From positions 1 through 32,808 of the forward strand of contig DJUX01000024.1 of NCBI GenBank assembly GCA_002440665.1: DNA of 32,808 nucleotides, read 5' to 3'. Shown piece by piece: positions 6,220-13,859 of this stretch. Position 1 is the stretch's first letter, and every line of letters starts with the position of its first letter. The position numbers and the translations under genes are program-made. The notes beneath the pieces were generated by a model. It was not told the DNA's origin. It worked only from the letters and a program-made list of their open reading frames with translations, and searched no databases. This DNA comes from Dechloromonas sp. UBA6271. Lineage in GTDB: Bacteria; Pseudomonadota; Gammaproteobacteria; Burkholderiales; Rhodocyclaceae.

Positions 6220-8661
6220 ATGTCCCCAACTCCCTGTTATCACTGCGGCCAGCCGATTCCCGATGATGTGGAATTGTCCGTCAGCATGGGTGGAACGGCG
6301 CGTGCCATGTGTTGCCATGGCTGCCAGGCGGTGGCGCAGTCGATCGTTGACAACGGGCTCGCGGATTACTACCGCAGCCGGGACGCGCTGCCAGAGTCGC
6401 CGCGCGAGGCGATGCCGGCCATTCTCGATCAACTCGTGCTGTTCGATCATGCCGAGTTTCAGAAAAGCTTCGTGCGCGCGCTGGGCGAAACCGAGCGCGA
6501 GGCATCGCTGCTGCTCGAGGGCATTACCTGCGCCGCCTGCATCTGGCTGAATGAACAGCGTGTCGGCAAACAGCCTGGCGTGACGGCCGTCGATATCAAT
6601 TACGCGACCCGGCGCGCCCGTGTGCGCTGGGATGATTCACGGATCAAGCTGTCGGACATCCTGGGTGCGATCGCTGCCATCGGCTACCGCGCTTACCCCT
6701 ACGATGCCGCGAAAAACGAGGAGATTTCCCGCAAGGAGCGGCGCGATGCGCTGTGGCGCCTGTGGGTCGCGGGCTTCGGCATGATGCAGGTAATGATGTA
6801 CGCCTACCCAGTGTATATCGCCGATGGCGACATGACCGCCGACATCGAGAGCCTGATGCGCTGGGCCAGCTTGTTGCTGACTCTGCCGGTGGTCTTTTAT
6901 TCCTCTTCCCCGTTTTTCCGCAATGCCTGGCGCGATCTCAAACTGCGTCGGGTCGGCATGGATGTCCCGGTGGCGCTCGGCGTCGGGGTAGCTTTCATCG
7001 CGAGTTGCTGGGCGACGCTGACGCAGCAGGGCGAGGTCTATTTCGACTCGGTCACGATGTTCGTCTTCTTCCTGCTTGGCGGCCGCTACCTGGAAATGAC
7101 GGCGCGCCAGAAGGCGGTCAGCGTCACCGAGGCGCTCGCCAAGCTGCTGCCGGCGTTCGCTCAAATCATGCCCAATTTTCCGGTCGACCGCAGCACCGAG
7201 CAGCGCGTGGTTGCCGACCTGCACCCGGGCGACGTGGTGCTGGTGCGGCCCGGCGATGTCGTGCCGGCGGACGGCAGGGTCATCGAAGGCGTCAGCTGCG
7301 CCAACGAGGCGCTGCTGACCGGCGAGAGCCGGCCGGTGTCGAAGTCGCCCGGGATGCCGGTGACCGGCGGTTCGGTCAATGCCGAGAGCCCGCTGGTGGT
7401 GCGCATCGAGCAGGTCGGCGAGGGCACCCGGCTGTCGGCGATCATTCATCTGATGGAACGGGCGGCCGCCGAAAAGCCGCGCATCGTTGAACTGGCCGAC
7501 CGTATCGCCAGCTATTTCGTTGCCGCACTGCTCTTCGTGGCAGTTGCCGTCGCCATCGGCTGGTACATCGTCGACCCGTCAAAAGCCTTGTGGATCACCG
7601 TATCGGTGCTGGTTGTCACTTGTCCGTGCGCGCTTTCGCTGGCGACGCCGATTGCGCTTACGGTAGCGGCCGGTGCGCTGGCCAAGGATGGCCTGCTGGT
7701 GACACGTGGGCACGCCATCGAGACGCTGGCGCGGGCCACGCATTTCGTTTTCGACAAGACCGGCACCCTGACGAGCGGCCAAATGCGCCTGGTCGACCTG
7801 CTGCCGACTTGCAATCTGGAGCACGATAAGTGCCTGGCAATTGCGGCCGCCCTCGAGCAGGCATCCGAACACCCGGTGGCCGTTGCCTTGCGCGCGGCGA
7901 CAATGGGCAGGGAACTGCCGGTCGCCGGGAATGCGCTGAGCGAGGCGGGGCAGGGTATCGAGGGCGAGATTGCCGGGCGTCGTTACCGGATCGGCCGCGC
8001 AACTTACGCGCTGGGCCTCGGCTCCGGCGTACTCCCCGACGCCGCAGCGGCCTGGCTGGAGAGTGGCGACACCGTAGTGGTTCTGGGTGATGAAACCGGC
8101 TGCCTGGCCTTGTTCCGGCTGGGGGACGAGGTCCGTCCCGAAGCGCGGCCGCTGATCGCCGCGCTGCAAGCCGCCGGCAAGCGCATCGTCCTGCTGACCG
8201 GCGATGCGCCAGCTGTCGCGCGGCGTGTGGCCGATGCGCTGGGGATTGCCGATGTCCGGGCCGGCGTCACGCCCCAGGGCAAGCATGCCTGTGTCAGCGA
8301 TCTGCAAGCTGGTGGCGCGGTTGTCGCGATGGTGGGGGATGGCGTCAACGATGCCCCGGTTCTCGCTCAGGCGCAGGTATCGGTCGCCATGGGTGGTGGC
8401 GCGCAACTCGCCCGTACCCAGGCCGATTTCATCCTGCTTTCCGAAAATCTGGATCACTTGCGTCGCGGCCTGCTGCGCGGCGAAAAGGCCCTGCGGGTTA
8501 TCCGGCAGAATCTTTGGTGGTCCTTTGCCTATAATTTCGTTGCGCTACCGCTGGCGATTGCCGGCCATGTGACACCCTGGCTGGCGGGTATCGGCATGTC
8601 GGCCAGTTCGTTGCTGGTAGTTCTCAACTCGTTGCGCATTCAGCGCGTGGATGGTGACTGA
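6220..8661 (+). CDS. ccoI: Copper-translocating P-type ATPase for cbb3 oxidase assembly
   Basis: This 813-residue P1B-type ATPase of the CcoI/FixI group exports copper across the inner membrane and is needed to metallate cbb3 oxidase. It begins with the CcoI-specific Cys-rich segment CYHCGQPIP and MCCHGCQ (residues 6-35), then a heavy-metal-associated domain with GITCAAC (101-107). The membrane CPC motif is near residue 468, the phosphorylation motif DKTGTLT at 512, the SEHPVA motif follows, and GDGVND is at 706. All catalytic motifs are intact. It overlaps ccoS by one base, so the pair is an operon. No Shine-Dalgarno sequence precedes the ATG because a terminator-like hairpin ends seven bases before it; the start is nevertheless fixed by the conserved N-terminal Cys motif. 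Confidence 0.96.
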   Translation: MSPTPCYHCGQPIPDDVELSVSMGGTARAMCCHGCQAVAQSIVDNGLADYYRSRDALPESPREAMPAILDQLVLFDHAEFQKSFVRALGETEREASLLLEGITCAACIWLNEQRVGKQPGVTAVDINYATRRARVRWDDSRIKLSDILGAIAAIGYRAYPYDAAKNEEISRKERRDALWRLWVAGFGMMQVMMYAYPVYIADGDMTADIESLMRWASLLLTLPVVFYSSSPFFRNAWRDLKLRRVGMDVPVALGVGVAFIASCWATLTQQGEVYFDSVTMFVFFLLGGRYLEMTARQKAVSVTEALAKLLPAFAQIMPNFPVDRSTEQRVVADLHPGDVVLVRPGDVVPADGRVIEGVSCANEALLTGESRPVSKSPGMPVTGGSVNAESPLVVRIEQVGEGTRLSAIIHLMERAAAEKPRIVELADRIASYFVAALLFVAVAVAIGWYIVDPSKALWITVSVLVVTCPCALSLATPIALTVAAGALAKDGLLVTRGHAIETLARATHFVFDKTGTLTSGQMRLVDLLPTCNLEHDKCLAIAAALEQASEHPVAVALRAATMGRELPVAGNALSEAGQGIEGEIAGRRYRIGRATYALGLGSGVLPDAAAAWLESGDTVVVLGDETGCLALFRLGDEVRPEARPLIAALQAAGKRIVLLTGDAPAVARRVADALGIADVRAGVTPQGKHACVSDLQAGGAVVAMVGDGVNDAPVLAQAQVSVAMGGGAQLARTQADFILLSENLDHLRRGLLRGEKALRVIRQNLWWSFAYNFVALPLAIAGHVTPWLAGIGMSASSLLVVLNSLRIQRVDGD

Positions 8662-8855
8662 TGGAAATCCTCTACTTGCTCATCCCGGTGTCGGTAGTGC
8701 TGGTGTTCGCAATTGCCGTCGCCTTCTGGTGGTCGGTCCGCAGCGGCCAGTTCGACGATCTCGAGGGGCCGGGTTTCAAGATCCTGATGGATGACGACGG
8801 GCCGGATATCCCGACATCGGCGCCGACTGGAAAAGACGATTCAGGAAAAGTTTGA
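8661..8855 (+). CDS. ccoS: cbb3 oxidase maturation protein CcoS
   Basis: This 64-residue protein with one N-terminal membrane helix (about residues 3-26, MEILYLLIPVSVVLVFAIAV) is followed by the CcoS hallmark FWWSVRSGQFDDLEGPG and a short acidic tail. CcoS is required to insert heme and copper into cbb3 oxidase. Its ATG overlaps the ccoI stop, which indicates translational coupling. Its last codons and stop overlap a perfect FNR-like palindrome at 8852-8865, so the gene's end doubles as a regulatory site for what follows. Length and sequence are normal for the family. Confidence 0.95.
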   Translation: MEILYLLIPVSVVLVFAIAVAFWWSVRSGQFDDLEGPGFKILMDDDGPDIPTSAPTGKDDSGKV

Positions 8856-8865
8856 CCTGCGTCAA
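8852..8865 (+). promoter_or_regulatory. FNR-type box over the ccoS stop codon
   Basis: TTGACCTGCGTCAA is a perfect palindrome close to the FNR/ANR consensus (TTGAT-N4-ATCAA). Its centre is at 8858.5. A -10-like GAGAAT at 8888-8893 puts the predicted start at 8900, exactly 41.5 bp downstream, the class II activation distance. There is no open reading frame behind it; instead a short terminated transcript (8900-8967) is predicted. Confidence 0.65.
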
Positions 8866-8899
8866 CGCCTGATGCGGGTAGGGCAATGAGAATAGCCAC

Positions 8900-8967
8900 A
8901 TGTGAAGCGAGTGCTTCACGATTGTTCTCTGTTGGGGTTGGGGTGCGTTGCGACGCACCCTTTTTTT
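8900..8967 (+). ncRNA. Candidate FNR-dependent small RNA
   Basis: Between ccoS and ccoN, a predicted start at 8900 follows a class II FNR box (8852-8865) and a -10-like hexamer (8888-8893). The roughly 68-nt product would have a 5' hairpin (GTGAAGC/GCTTCAC, 8902-8919), a single-stranded G/U-rich linker (8920-8940) and an intrinsic terminator (8941-8967). That layout is the usual one for Hfq-type trans-acting small RNAs, and FNR-induced ones such as FnrS are known in enterobacteria. I do not recognise the sequence. The alternative is that the terminator simply ends the ccoIS transcript and the palindrome is incidental. No coding potential is apparent. Confidence 0.45.
8941..8967 (+). terminator. 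Intrinsic terminator between ccoS and ccoN
   Basis: GGGTGCGT and ACGCACCC form an 8-bp stem with a TGCG loop, followed by seven T residues. It would end the ccoIS transcript and the candidate small RNA, separating them from the ccoN promoter. Confidence 0.9.
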
Positions 8968-9014
8968 GTCTACGGGCGCCCGTATGTGGCTAATTGCTAC
9001 GCCCTTCGACCTAA

Positions 9015-9077
9015 TTTGACCTAGATAATCGGTAGGTTGATCTAGGTCAAATCCCCGCTTCTGATCTAGAATATTAT
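9015..9077 (+). promoter_or_regulatory. FNR-dependent promoter of ccoNOQP
   Basis: TTGATCTAGGTCAA at 9037-9050 matches the FNR box well (centre 9043.5). TATTAT at 9072-9077 is a good -10, giving a start near 9084-9085, about 41 bp from the box centre: class II geometry. A perfect 12-bp inverted repeat encloses it, TTTGACCTAGAT at 9015-9026 and ATCTAGGTCAAA at 9040-9051, so a second half-site lies 21 bp upstream. Expression at low oxygen is inferred from the known regulation of cbb3 operons. Confidence 0.8.
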
Positions 9078-9146
9078 CCGCTTTCATGTGCCGCCTTGGG
9101 TTCAGGGGGGCGGGCATCCAGTTTTTAATTAACGAGAGGTGGGTTC

Positions 9147-10571
9147 ATGTCTGGAACGCAAACCACATATAACGATAAAGTCGTACGGCAATTTGCCGTC
9201 ATGACTGTCATCTGGGGCATTGTTGGCATGCTGGTCGGTGTCATCATTGCTGCTCAGTTGGTCTGGCCGGAGCTGAATATCGGCTTCCTGCACTTTGCCC
9301 GTCTGCGTCCGCTGCATACCAACGCGGTTATTTTTGCGTTTGGCGGCTGCGCGCTGTTTGCAACGTCTTACTGGTGCGTTCAGCGCACCAGCCATGCGCG
9401 CCTGTGGGGTGGCCCGCTGGTTCCCTTTACCTTCTGGGGTTGGCAGATCGTCATTCTGTTGGCTGCAATTACCTTGCCGCTGGGTATTACCCAAGGTAAA
9501 GAGTATGCAGAACTGGAATGGCCGATCGATATCCTGATCACGCTGGTCTGGGTTTCTTACGCGCTGGTGTTCTTCGGCACCATTGCCAAGCGCACGGTGT
9601 CGCACATTTACGTTGCCAACTGGTTCTTCGGCGCCTTCATCATCGCCGTTGCGCTACTGCACCTGGTTAACAGCGCTGCCGTACCGGTCTCGCTGACCAA
9701 GTCCTACTCCGCCTATTCCGGCGTGCAGGATGCGATGATCCAGTGGTGGTATGGCCATAACGCCGTGGGCTTCTTCCTGACCGCCGGCTTCCTCGGCATG
9801 ATGTACTACTTCGTGCCGAAGCAGGCTGGGCGTCCGGTTTATTCCTATCGCCTGTCCGTGGTTCACTTCTGGGCGCTGATCTTCACCTACATGTGGGCGG
9901 GTCCGCACCATCTGCACTACACCGCGCTACCCGATTGGACGCAATCTATCGGCATGGTTTTCTCGCTGATCCTGCTGGCACCGTCCTGGGGTGGCATGAT
10001 CAACGGCATCATGACGCTGTCCGGCGCCTGGCATAAGCTGCGTGACGATCCGATCCTCAAGTTCCTGATTACCTCGCTATCCTTCTACGGTATGTCGACC
10101 TTTGAAGGTCCGATGATGGCCATCAAGACCGTCAATGCGCTGTCGCATTACACGGACTGGACGGTCGGTCACGTGCACTCCGGTGCCCTCGGTTGGGTGG
10201 CCATGGTTTCCATTGGCTCCATCTACTACCTGCTGCCGAAGCTCTTTGGCAAGACCGAGATGTACAGCACCAAACTGATGACGGTTCACTTCTGGATCGC
10301 CACCATCGGTACCGTGCTCTACATCGCTTCGATGTGGATTGCCGGTGTGATGCAGGGCCTGATGTGGCGTGCGGTCAACGCTGACGGTACGCTGGCTTAC
10401 AGCTTCGTCGAATCGGTCAAGGGTTCCTACCCGTTCTGGGCGATCCGTTGGCTGGGTGGCGTCCTGTTCCTGTCCGGCATGCTGATCATGGCTTACAACA
10501 TGTTCAAGACCATGGCTGGCGGCAAGACTCAGGATGCTCCGGTGATCATCCCGGCCGCCCATCACGCCTGA
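9147..10571 (+). CDS. ccoN: cbb3-type cytochrome c oxidase subunit I
   Basis: This 474-residue integral membrane catalytic subunit of the high-affinity terminal oxidase reduces O2 to water and pumps protons. Metal ligands can be seen: H57 in LHTNA (low-spin heme b), H204 in WWYGHNAVGFF (CuB), the H254-H255 pair in AGPHHLHYTALPDW (CuB), and H342/H344 in VGHVHSGALGW (hemes b3 and b). The length and twelve or so hydrophobic segments are normal for CcoN. GAGAGGTGG precedes the ATG. It is the first gene of ccoNOQP behind an FNR-type promoter, 16 bp before ccoO. The operon allows respiration under microaerobic conditions. Confidence 0.98.
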   Translation: MSGTQTTYNDKVVRQFAVMTVIWGIVGMLVGVIIAAQLVWPELNIGFLHFARLRPLHTNAVIFAFGGCALFATSYWCVQRTSHARLWGGPLVPFTFWGWQIVILLAAITLPLGITQGKEYAELEWPIDILITLVWVSYALVFFGTIAKRTVSHIYVANWFFGAFIIAVALLHLVNSAAVPVSLTKSYSAYSGVQDAMIQWWYGHNAVGFFLTAGFLGMMYYFVPKQAGRPVYSYRLSVVHFWALIFTYMWAGPHHLHYTALPDWTQSIGMVFSLILLAPSWGGMINGIMTLSGAWHKLRDDPILKFLITSLSFYGMSTFEGPMMAIKTVNALSHYTDWTVGHVHSGALGWVAMVSIGSIYYLLPKLFGKTEMYSTKLMTVHFWIATIGTVLYIASMWIAGVMQGLMWRAVNADGTLAYSFVESVKGSYPFWAIRWLGGVLFLSGMLIMAYNMFKTMAGGKTQDAPVIIPAAHHA

Positions 10572-10587
10572 TTAGGGGGAAATAATA

Positions 10588-11226
10588 ATGTTGAAGCACG
10601 AGCAAATTGAGAAGAGTGTAGGCCTGCTTATTGTTCTGACCTTGTTGGTGGTCAGTATTGGCGGCCTGCTGGAAATCGTTCCGCTCTTCTTCCAGAAGTC
10701 GGTCACGACACCGGTTGAGGGACTCAAGCCCTATGACGCGGTGCGACTGGTGGGGCGTGACGTTTATGTCCGCGAAGGCTGTTATCTCTGCCATTCGCAA
10801 ATGATTCGTCCGTTCCGCGCGGAAACCGAGCGTTATGGCCACTACTCGGTTGGAGGTGAGTTCGTCTACGATCATCCGTTCCAGTGGGGCTCCAAGCGTA
10901 CCGGCCCGGATCTGGCTCGCGTTGGCGGGCGCTACTCCGACGAGTGGCAGCGTGCTCACCTGATGAATCCGCGCGACGTGGTGCCGGAGTCCAACATGCC
11001 AGCCTTCGCTTTCCTGTCCAATACCAAGGCCAAGGACAGTGTCGGTGCCGACGTCGAGAAGAAGATGGAAGTCATGCGTGGCTTCGCCAATGTTCGCGGT
11101 CTTCCGACCTACTCCGACGAAGAGATCAAGGGTGCCAAGGCTGCGATCGGAGACATGACCGAATTGGACGTGCTGATCGCCTACCTGCAAGGTTTGGGCA
11201 CGGTGCTGAAGACGGCCCAGCAATAG
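10588..11226 (+). CDS. ccoO: cbb3 oxidase mono-heme cytochrome c subunit
   Basis: This 212-residue subunit II is a mono-heme c-type cytochrome that passes electrons from CcoP to CcoN. It has an N-terminal membrane anchor (about residues 10-33, VGLLIVLTLLVVSIGGLLEI) and a periplasmic domain with one heme-binding motif, CYLCH at residues 65-69. The conserved QMIRPFRAETERYG and WGSKRTGPDLARVGGRYSD blocks follow, and the axial methionine lies in ESNMPAF. AGGGGG lies eight bases before the ATG. It sits between ccoN and ccoQ in the canonical operon, with only two bases before ccoQ. The subunit looks complete. Confidence 0.98.
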   Translation: MLKHEQIEKSVGLLIVLTLLVVSIGGLLEIVPLFFQKSVTTPVEGLKPYDAVRLVGRDVYVREGCYLCHSQMIRPFRAETERYGHYSVGGEFVYDHPFQWGSKRTGPDLARVGGRYSDEWQRAHLMNPRDVVPESNMPAFAFLSNTKAKDSVGADVEKKMEVMRGFANVRGLPTYSDEEIKGAKAAIGDMTELDVLIAYLQGLGTVLKTAQQ

Positions 11227-11228
11227 TC

Positions 11229-11405
11229 ATGGATATCAACGATCTGCGTTCCATCCTAACGGTTGCCGGGTTGCTCTGCTTTCTGGGGATTGTGGGATGG
11301 GCTTACAGCAAGGGCAGCAAGAAGGGGTTCGAGGAAGCTGCCAACTTGCCTTTCGCGGAGCACGATGATCAGGATGCGACGCCTCGCGCGTCGCCTCCTC
11401 GCTGA
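11229..11405 (+). CDS. ccoQ: cbb3 oxidase small subunit CcoQ
   Basis: This 58-residue subunit IV (FixQ) has a single transmembrane helix: MDINDLRSILTVAGLLCFLG, then IVGWAYSKGSKKGFEEAANLPF and an acidic tail. The KKGFEEAANLPF end of the core is the typical FixQ signature. It stabilises the oxidase and the contact between CcoP and the CcoNO core, protecting the complex at higher oxygen in some species. It lies two bases after ccoO and 14 bp before ccoP, in the usual position. It is short and easy to overlook, but the start and length match the family. Confidence 0.93.
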   Translation: MDINDLRSILTVAGLLCFLGIVGWAYSKGSKKGFEEAANLPFAEHDDQDATPRASPPR

Positions 11406-11419
11406 AAAAAGGAAAGCAA

Positions 11420-12307
11420 ATGAGCGATTTTTGGAACGCGTACGTGGTTGTGATTGTGCTGGTTAGCATTCTCGCCTGCGCAATTCTTCTATACGTCCAG
11501 GGTAAAGCGAAGTTCACGCCGGGCAAATCGATGGGTCATGTATGGGATGAAACCCTTGAGGAATACAACAACCCGATGCCCAAGTGGTGGAGCTGGCTGT
11601 TCGTCATCACGGTCATCTTTTCGCTGGCCTATCTGGCCCTCTATCCGGGCCTTGGCAACTTCAAGGGTTTTCTGGGCTGGACCTCGTCCGGTCAGTACCA
11701 GATTGAACGCGACAGGATGGACGCAACCGTCAAGCCGCTGTATGACAAGTATTCGGCCATGGATTTGCAGGCGGTGGCGGGTGACAAGCAGGCAATGGAA
11801 ATGGGCAAGCGCCTGTATCTGACCTACTGCATGCAGTGTCACGGCGCGGATGCACGCGGTGCCAAGGGCTTCCCGAACCTGACGGACAGCGACTGGCAGT
11901 TCGGCGGCGAACCGGCGCAAATCGAGCAGACCATCGCCGACGGCCGCATGGGTATGATGCCCGCGCATGCGCAACTGGGTGCCGACACCATCAAGGATTT
12001 GGCGAACTATGTGCGGTCGCTCTCCGGCTTGCCGAACGATTCGGTGCGCGCGGCCAAGGGCAAGGAAGCTTTTGCCTCTGTTGGCTGTTCCGGTTGCCAT
12101 GGTCCGGATGCCAAGGGCATGCATGCACTTGGTGCCCCGAACCTGACCGACAAGGTCTGGCTGTATGGCTCGTCGGAAGCCACGATCGTCGAGACCATCA
12201 CCAAAGGCCGTCAAAACAAGATGCCGGCCTGGAAGGAATTCCTGGGCGATGCCAAGGTCCACCTGTTGGCAGCCTACGTACTCAGCCTGGGTCAGGGCGC
12301 CAAGTAA
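11420..12307 (+). CDS. ccoP: cbb3 oxidase di-heme cytochrome c subunit
   Basis: This 295-residue subunit III accepts electrons from soluble cytochrome c and passes them to CcoO. It has two membrane helices (about residues 8-27 and 57-76) separated by the conserved GHVWDETLEEYNNPMPKWW loop, then two class I cytochrome c domains with heme motifs CMQCH (137-141) and CSGCH (223-227). The methionine ligands lie in GRMGMMPAH and QNKMPAWKEF. GGAAAG precedes the ATG. It closes the ccoNOQP operon, and a strong terminator follows 10 bp after the stop. The two-helix form is the common one in betaproteobacteria. Confidence 0.98.
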   Translation: MSDFWNAYVVVIVLVSILACAILLYVQGKAKFTPGKSMGHVWDETLEEYNNPMPKWWSWLFVITVIFSLAYLALYPGLGNFKGFLGWTSSGQYQIERDRMDATVKPLYDKYSAMDLQAVAGDKQAMEMGKRLYLTYCMQCHGADARGAKGFPNLTDSDWQFGGEPAQIEQTIADGRMGMMPAHAQLGADTIKDLANYVRSLSGLPNDSVRAAKGKEAFASVGCSGCHGPDAKGMHALGAPNLTDKVWLYGSSEATIVETITKGRQNKMPAWKEFLGDAKVHLLAAYVLSLGQGAK

Positions 12308-12317
12308 GCGCTTGATG

Positions 12318-12344
12318 ACGGGGCGGGAAACCGCCCCGTTTTTC
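12318..12344 (+). terminator. Intrinsic terminator after ccoP
   Basis: GGGGCGG and CCGCCCC with a GAAA tetraloop, flanked by A-T and C-G extensions of the stem and followed by a T run. It ends the ccoNOQP transcript and separates it from the ccoG promoter. Confidence 0.92.
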
Positions 12345-12367
12345 TTTGGTCTAAGTATTAGTAAAGT

Positions 12368-12409
12368 CTGATTTGTATCAAAATTGCGTTTCAGTAAACG
12401 CTGCAAAAT
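12368..12409 (+). promoter_or_regulatory. FNR-type promoter of ccoG
   Basis: CTGATTTGTATCAA at 12368-12381 matches the FNR consensus in nine of ten informative positions (centre 12374.5). CAAAAT at 12404-12409 occupies the -10 position, giving a predicted start at 12416, again 41.5 bp from the centre. It lies between the ccoP terminator and ccoG, so ccoGH appears to have its own low-oxygen promoter. Confidence 0.7.
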
Positions 12410-12448
12410 CGTACTTCTAGCGCAATTTCGATACGGATATAGCCATCG

Positions 12449-13858
12449 ATGGAACCCAGCGAAAACACCTCCCCAAAGCCAGGCCCGGCGCCGGTTCCGG
12501 TTTCTTTTTACGAGAAGCACAAGAAGGTCTACATTCGCGACGTCAAGGGGTGGTGGAATTCCTGGCGTTGGGCTTTTGTCTGGTTCACCCAGATTCTTTT
12601 TTACGGACTTCCCTGGCTTGAGTGGAACGGTCGTCAGGCTGTTCTTTTTCATCTTGCCGAGCGCAAGTTCTATCTGTTCGGTCTGGTGCTCTGGCCACAG
12701 GATGTCTTTTATCTGGCCCTCCTGCTGATCATCTCGGCCTATGCCCTGTTCCTGTTCACTGCGGTTGCCGGTCGCTTGTTCTGTGGTTATGCGTGCCCGC
12801 AGACGGTTTACAGCGAATTATTCATGTGGGTGGAGAACCGGCTCGAGGGCGATCGTTCTGCCCGGATGAAACTGGACAAGGGGCCGATGACTGCCCGCAA
12901 GTTCCGCCTCAAGGCCGTGAAGCATGCAATCTGGATTTCTATTGCACTGTGGTCGGGCTTTACGCTGGTTGCCTATTTCACGCCGGTCAGCGAATTGCTG
13001 GCGGCGTTACCGTACAACCTCTCCGGCTGGGAGCTGTTCTGGACGTTTTTCTACGCCGGTTTCTTCTATATGCAGGCAGGCTTTCTGCGCGAGCAGGTCT
13101 GCAAATACATGTGTCCCTACGCCCGCTTCCAGGGCGTCATGTTCGATCCCGATACGCTGGTCATCACCTATGACCCGGAGCGTGGCGAACCGCGCGGGCC
13201 GCGAAAGAAAGGCGTCGATACCCCCGCTCTTGGAGACTGCGTGGATTGTGGCCTTTGTGTCGCGGTATGTCCTACCGGGATCGACATCCGCAACGGAATT
13301 CAATACGAATGTATCGGCTGCGGCGCCTGCATCGATGCCTGTGATCCGGTGATGGACAAGGTCGGACTCCCGCGCGGCTTGATTCGCTACACGACGGAAA
13401 ATGCGCTCGCCAAGCACTTCACTTCCAAAGACGTGGTGGGGCATATCCTGCGGCCGCGGATTATCCTCTACACGGTGATTCTCACGGCGATCACCGTCGC
13501 CGCAGCCTGGTCCTTGGCGACCCGCGTTCCGCTCAAGGTCGACGTGATTCGCGACCGCTCGCTCCTCGCGCGCGAGGCAGACGACGGGCGGATCGAGAAT
13601 GTCTATAACCTCAAGATCATGAACACGACCGAAGAGCCCAAGCGCTATTCATTGGCCGTCGAAGGGATGGATGGCATAGAGATCGTCGGCGAGCGCATTG
13701 TCGAGGTTGCCAGTGCCGAGAACCATGAAGTGACCATTGTCGTGCGCGTTCCGCCCGAGTCGGGCAAAAAGGGCGCCAACACGATTTATTTCGATATCAA
13801 GGCCCAGAATCACGACAAGATCGCGGTTCACGAAAAAGCCTCTTTCCTGATGCCCTGA
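12449..13858 (+). CDS. ccoG: Cytochrome oxidase accessory polyferredoxin CcoG
   Basis: This 469-residue membrane protein (FixG family) is a copper-handling polyferredoxin that assists cbb3 oxidase assembly. About four or five membrane segments occupy residues 40-210, with the conserved LFCGYACPQTVYSELFMWVE loop and QVCKYMCPYARFQ. Then comes a ferredoxin domain with two [4Fe-4S] motifs, in the CVDCGLCVAVCPTGIDIRNG and CIGCGACIDACDPVM segments. The last 130 residues form a periplasmic immunoglobulin-like domain. The ATG lies about 33 bp after the predicted FNR-driven start; the ribosome site is weak. The stop is one base before ccoH, so the two are co-expressed. Confidence 0.96.
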   Translation: MEPSENTSPKPGPAPVPVSFYEKHKKVYIRDVKGWWNSWRWAFVWFTQILFYGLPWLEWNGRQAVLFHLAERKFYLFGLVLWPQDVFYLALLLIISAYALFLFTAVAGRLFCGYACPQTVYSELFMWVENRLEGDRSARMKLDKGPMTARKFRLKAVKHAIWISIALWSGFTLVAYFTPVSELLAALPYNLSGWELFWTFFYAGFFYMQAGFLREQVCKYMCPYARFQGVMFDPDTLVITYDPERGEPRGPRKKGVDTPALGDCVDCGLCVAVCPTGIDIRNGIQYECIGCGACIDACDPVMDKVGLPRGLIRYTTENALAKHFTSKDVVGHILRPRIILYTVILTAITVAAAWSLATRVPLKVDVIRDRSLLAREADDGRIENVYNLKIMNTTEEPKRYSLAVEGMDGIEIVGERIVEVASAENHEVTIVVRVPPESGKKGANTIYFDIKAQNHDKIAVHEKASFLMP

Positions 13859-13859
13859 C

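Noticed and set aside
5919..6266. A 115-codon open frame before ccoI
   Set aside because: Part of it is a frameshifted dehydrogenase remnant, and the rest runs through a terminator and into ccoI.
7579..8457. Long minus-strand frames inside ccoI, and similar frames inside hppA, lapB and lapC
   Set aside because: They are antisense shadows of GC-rich genes, without ribosome sites or recognisable domains.
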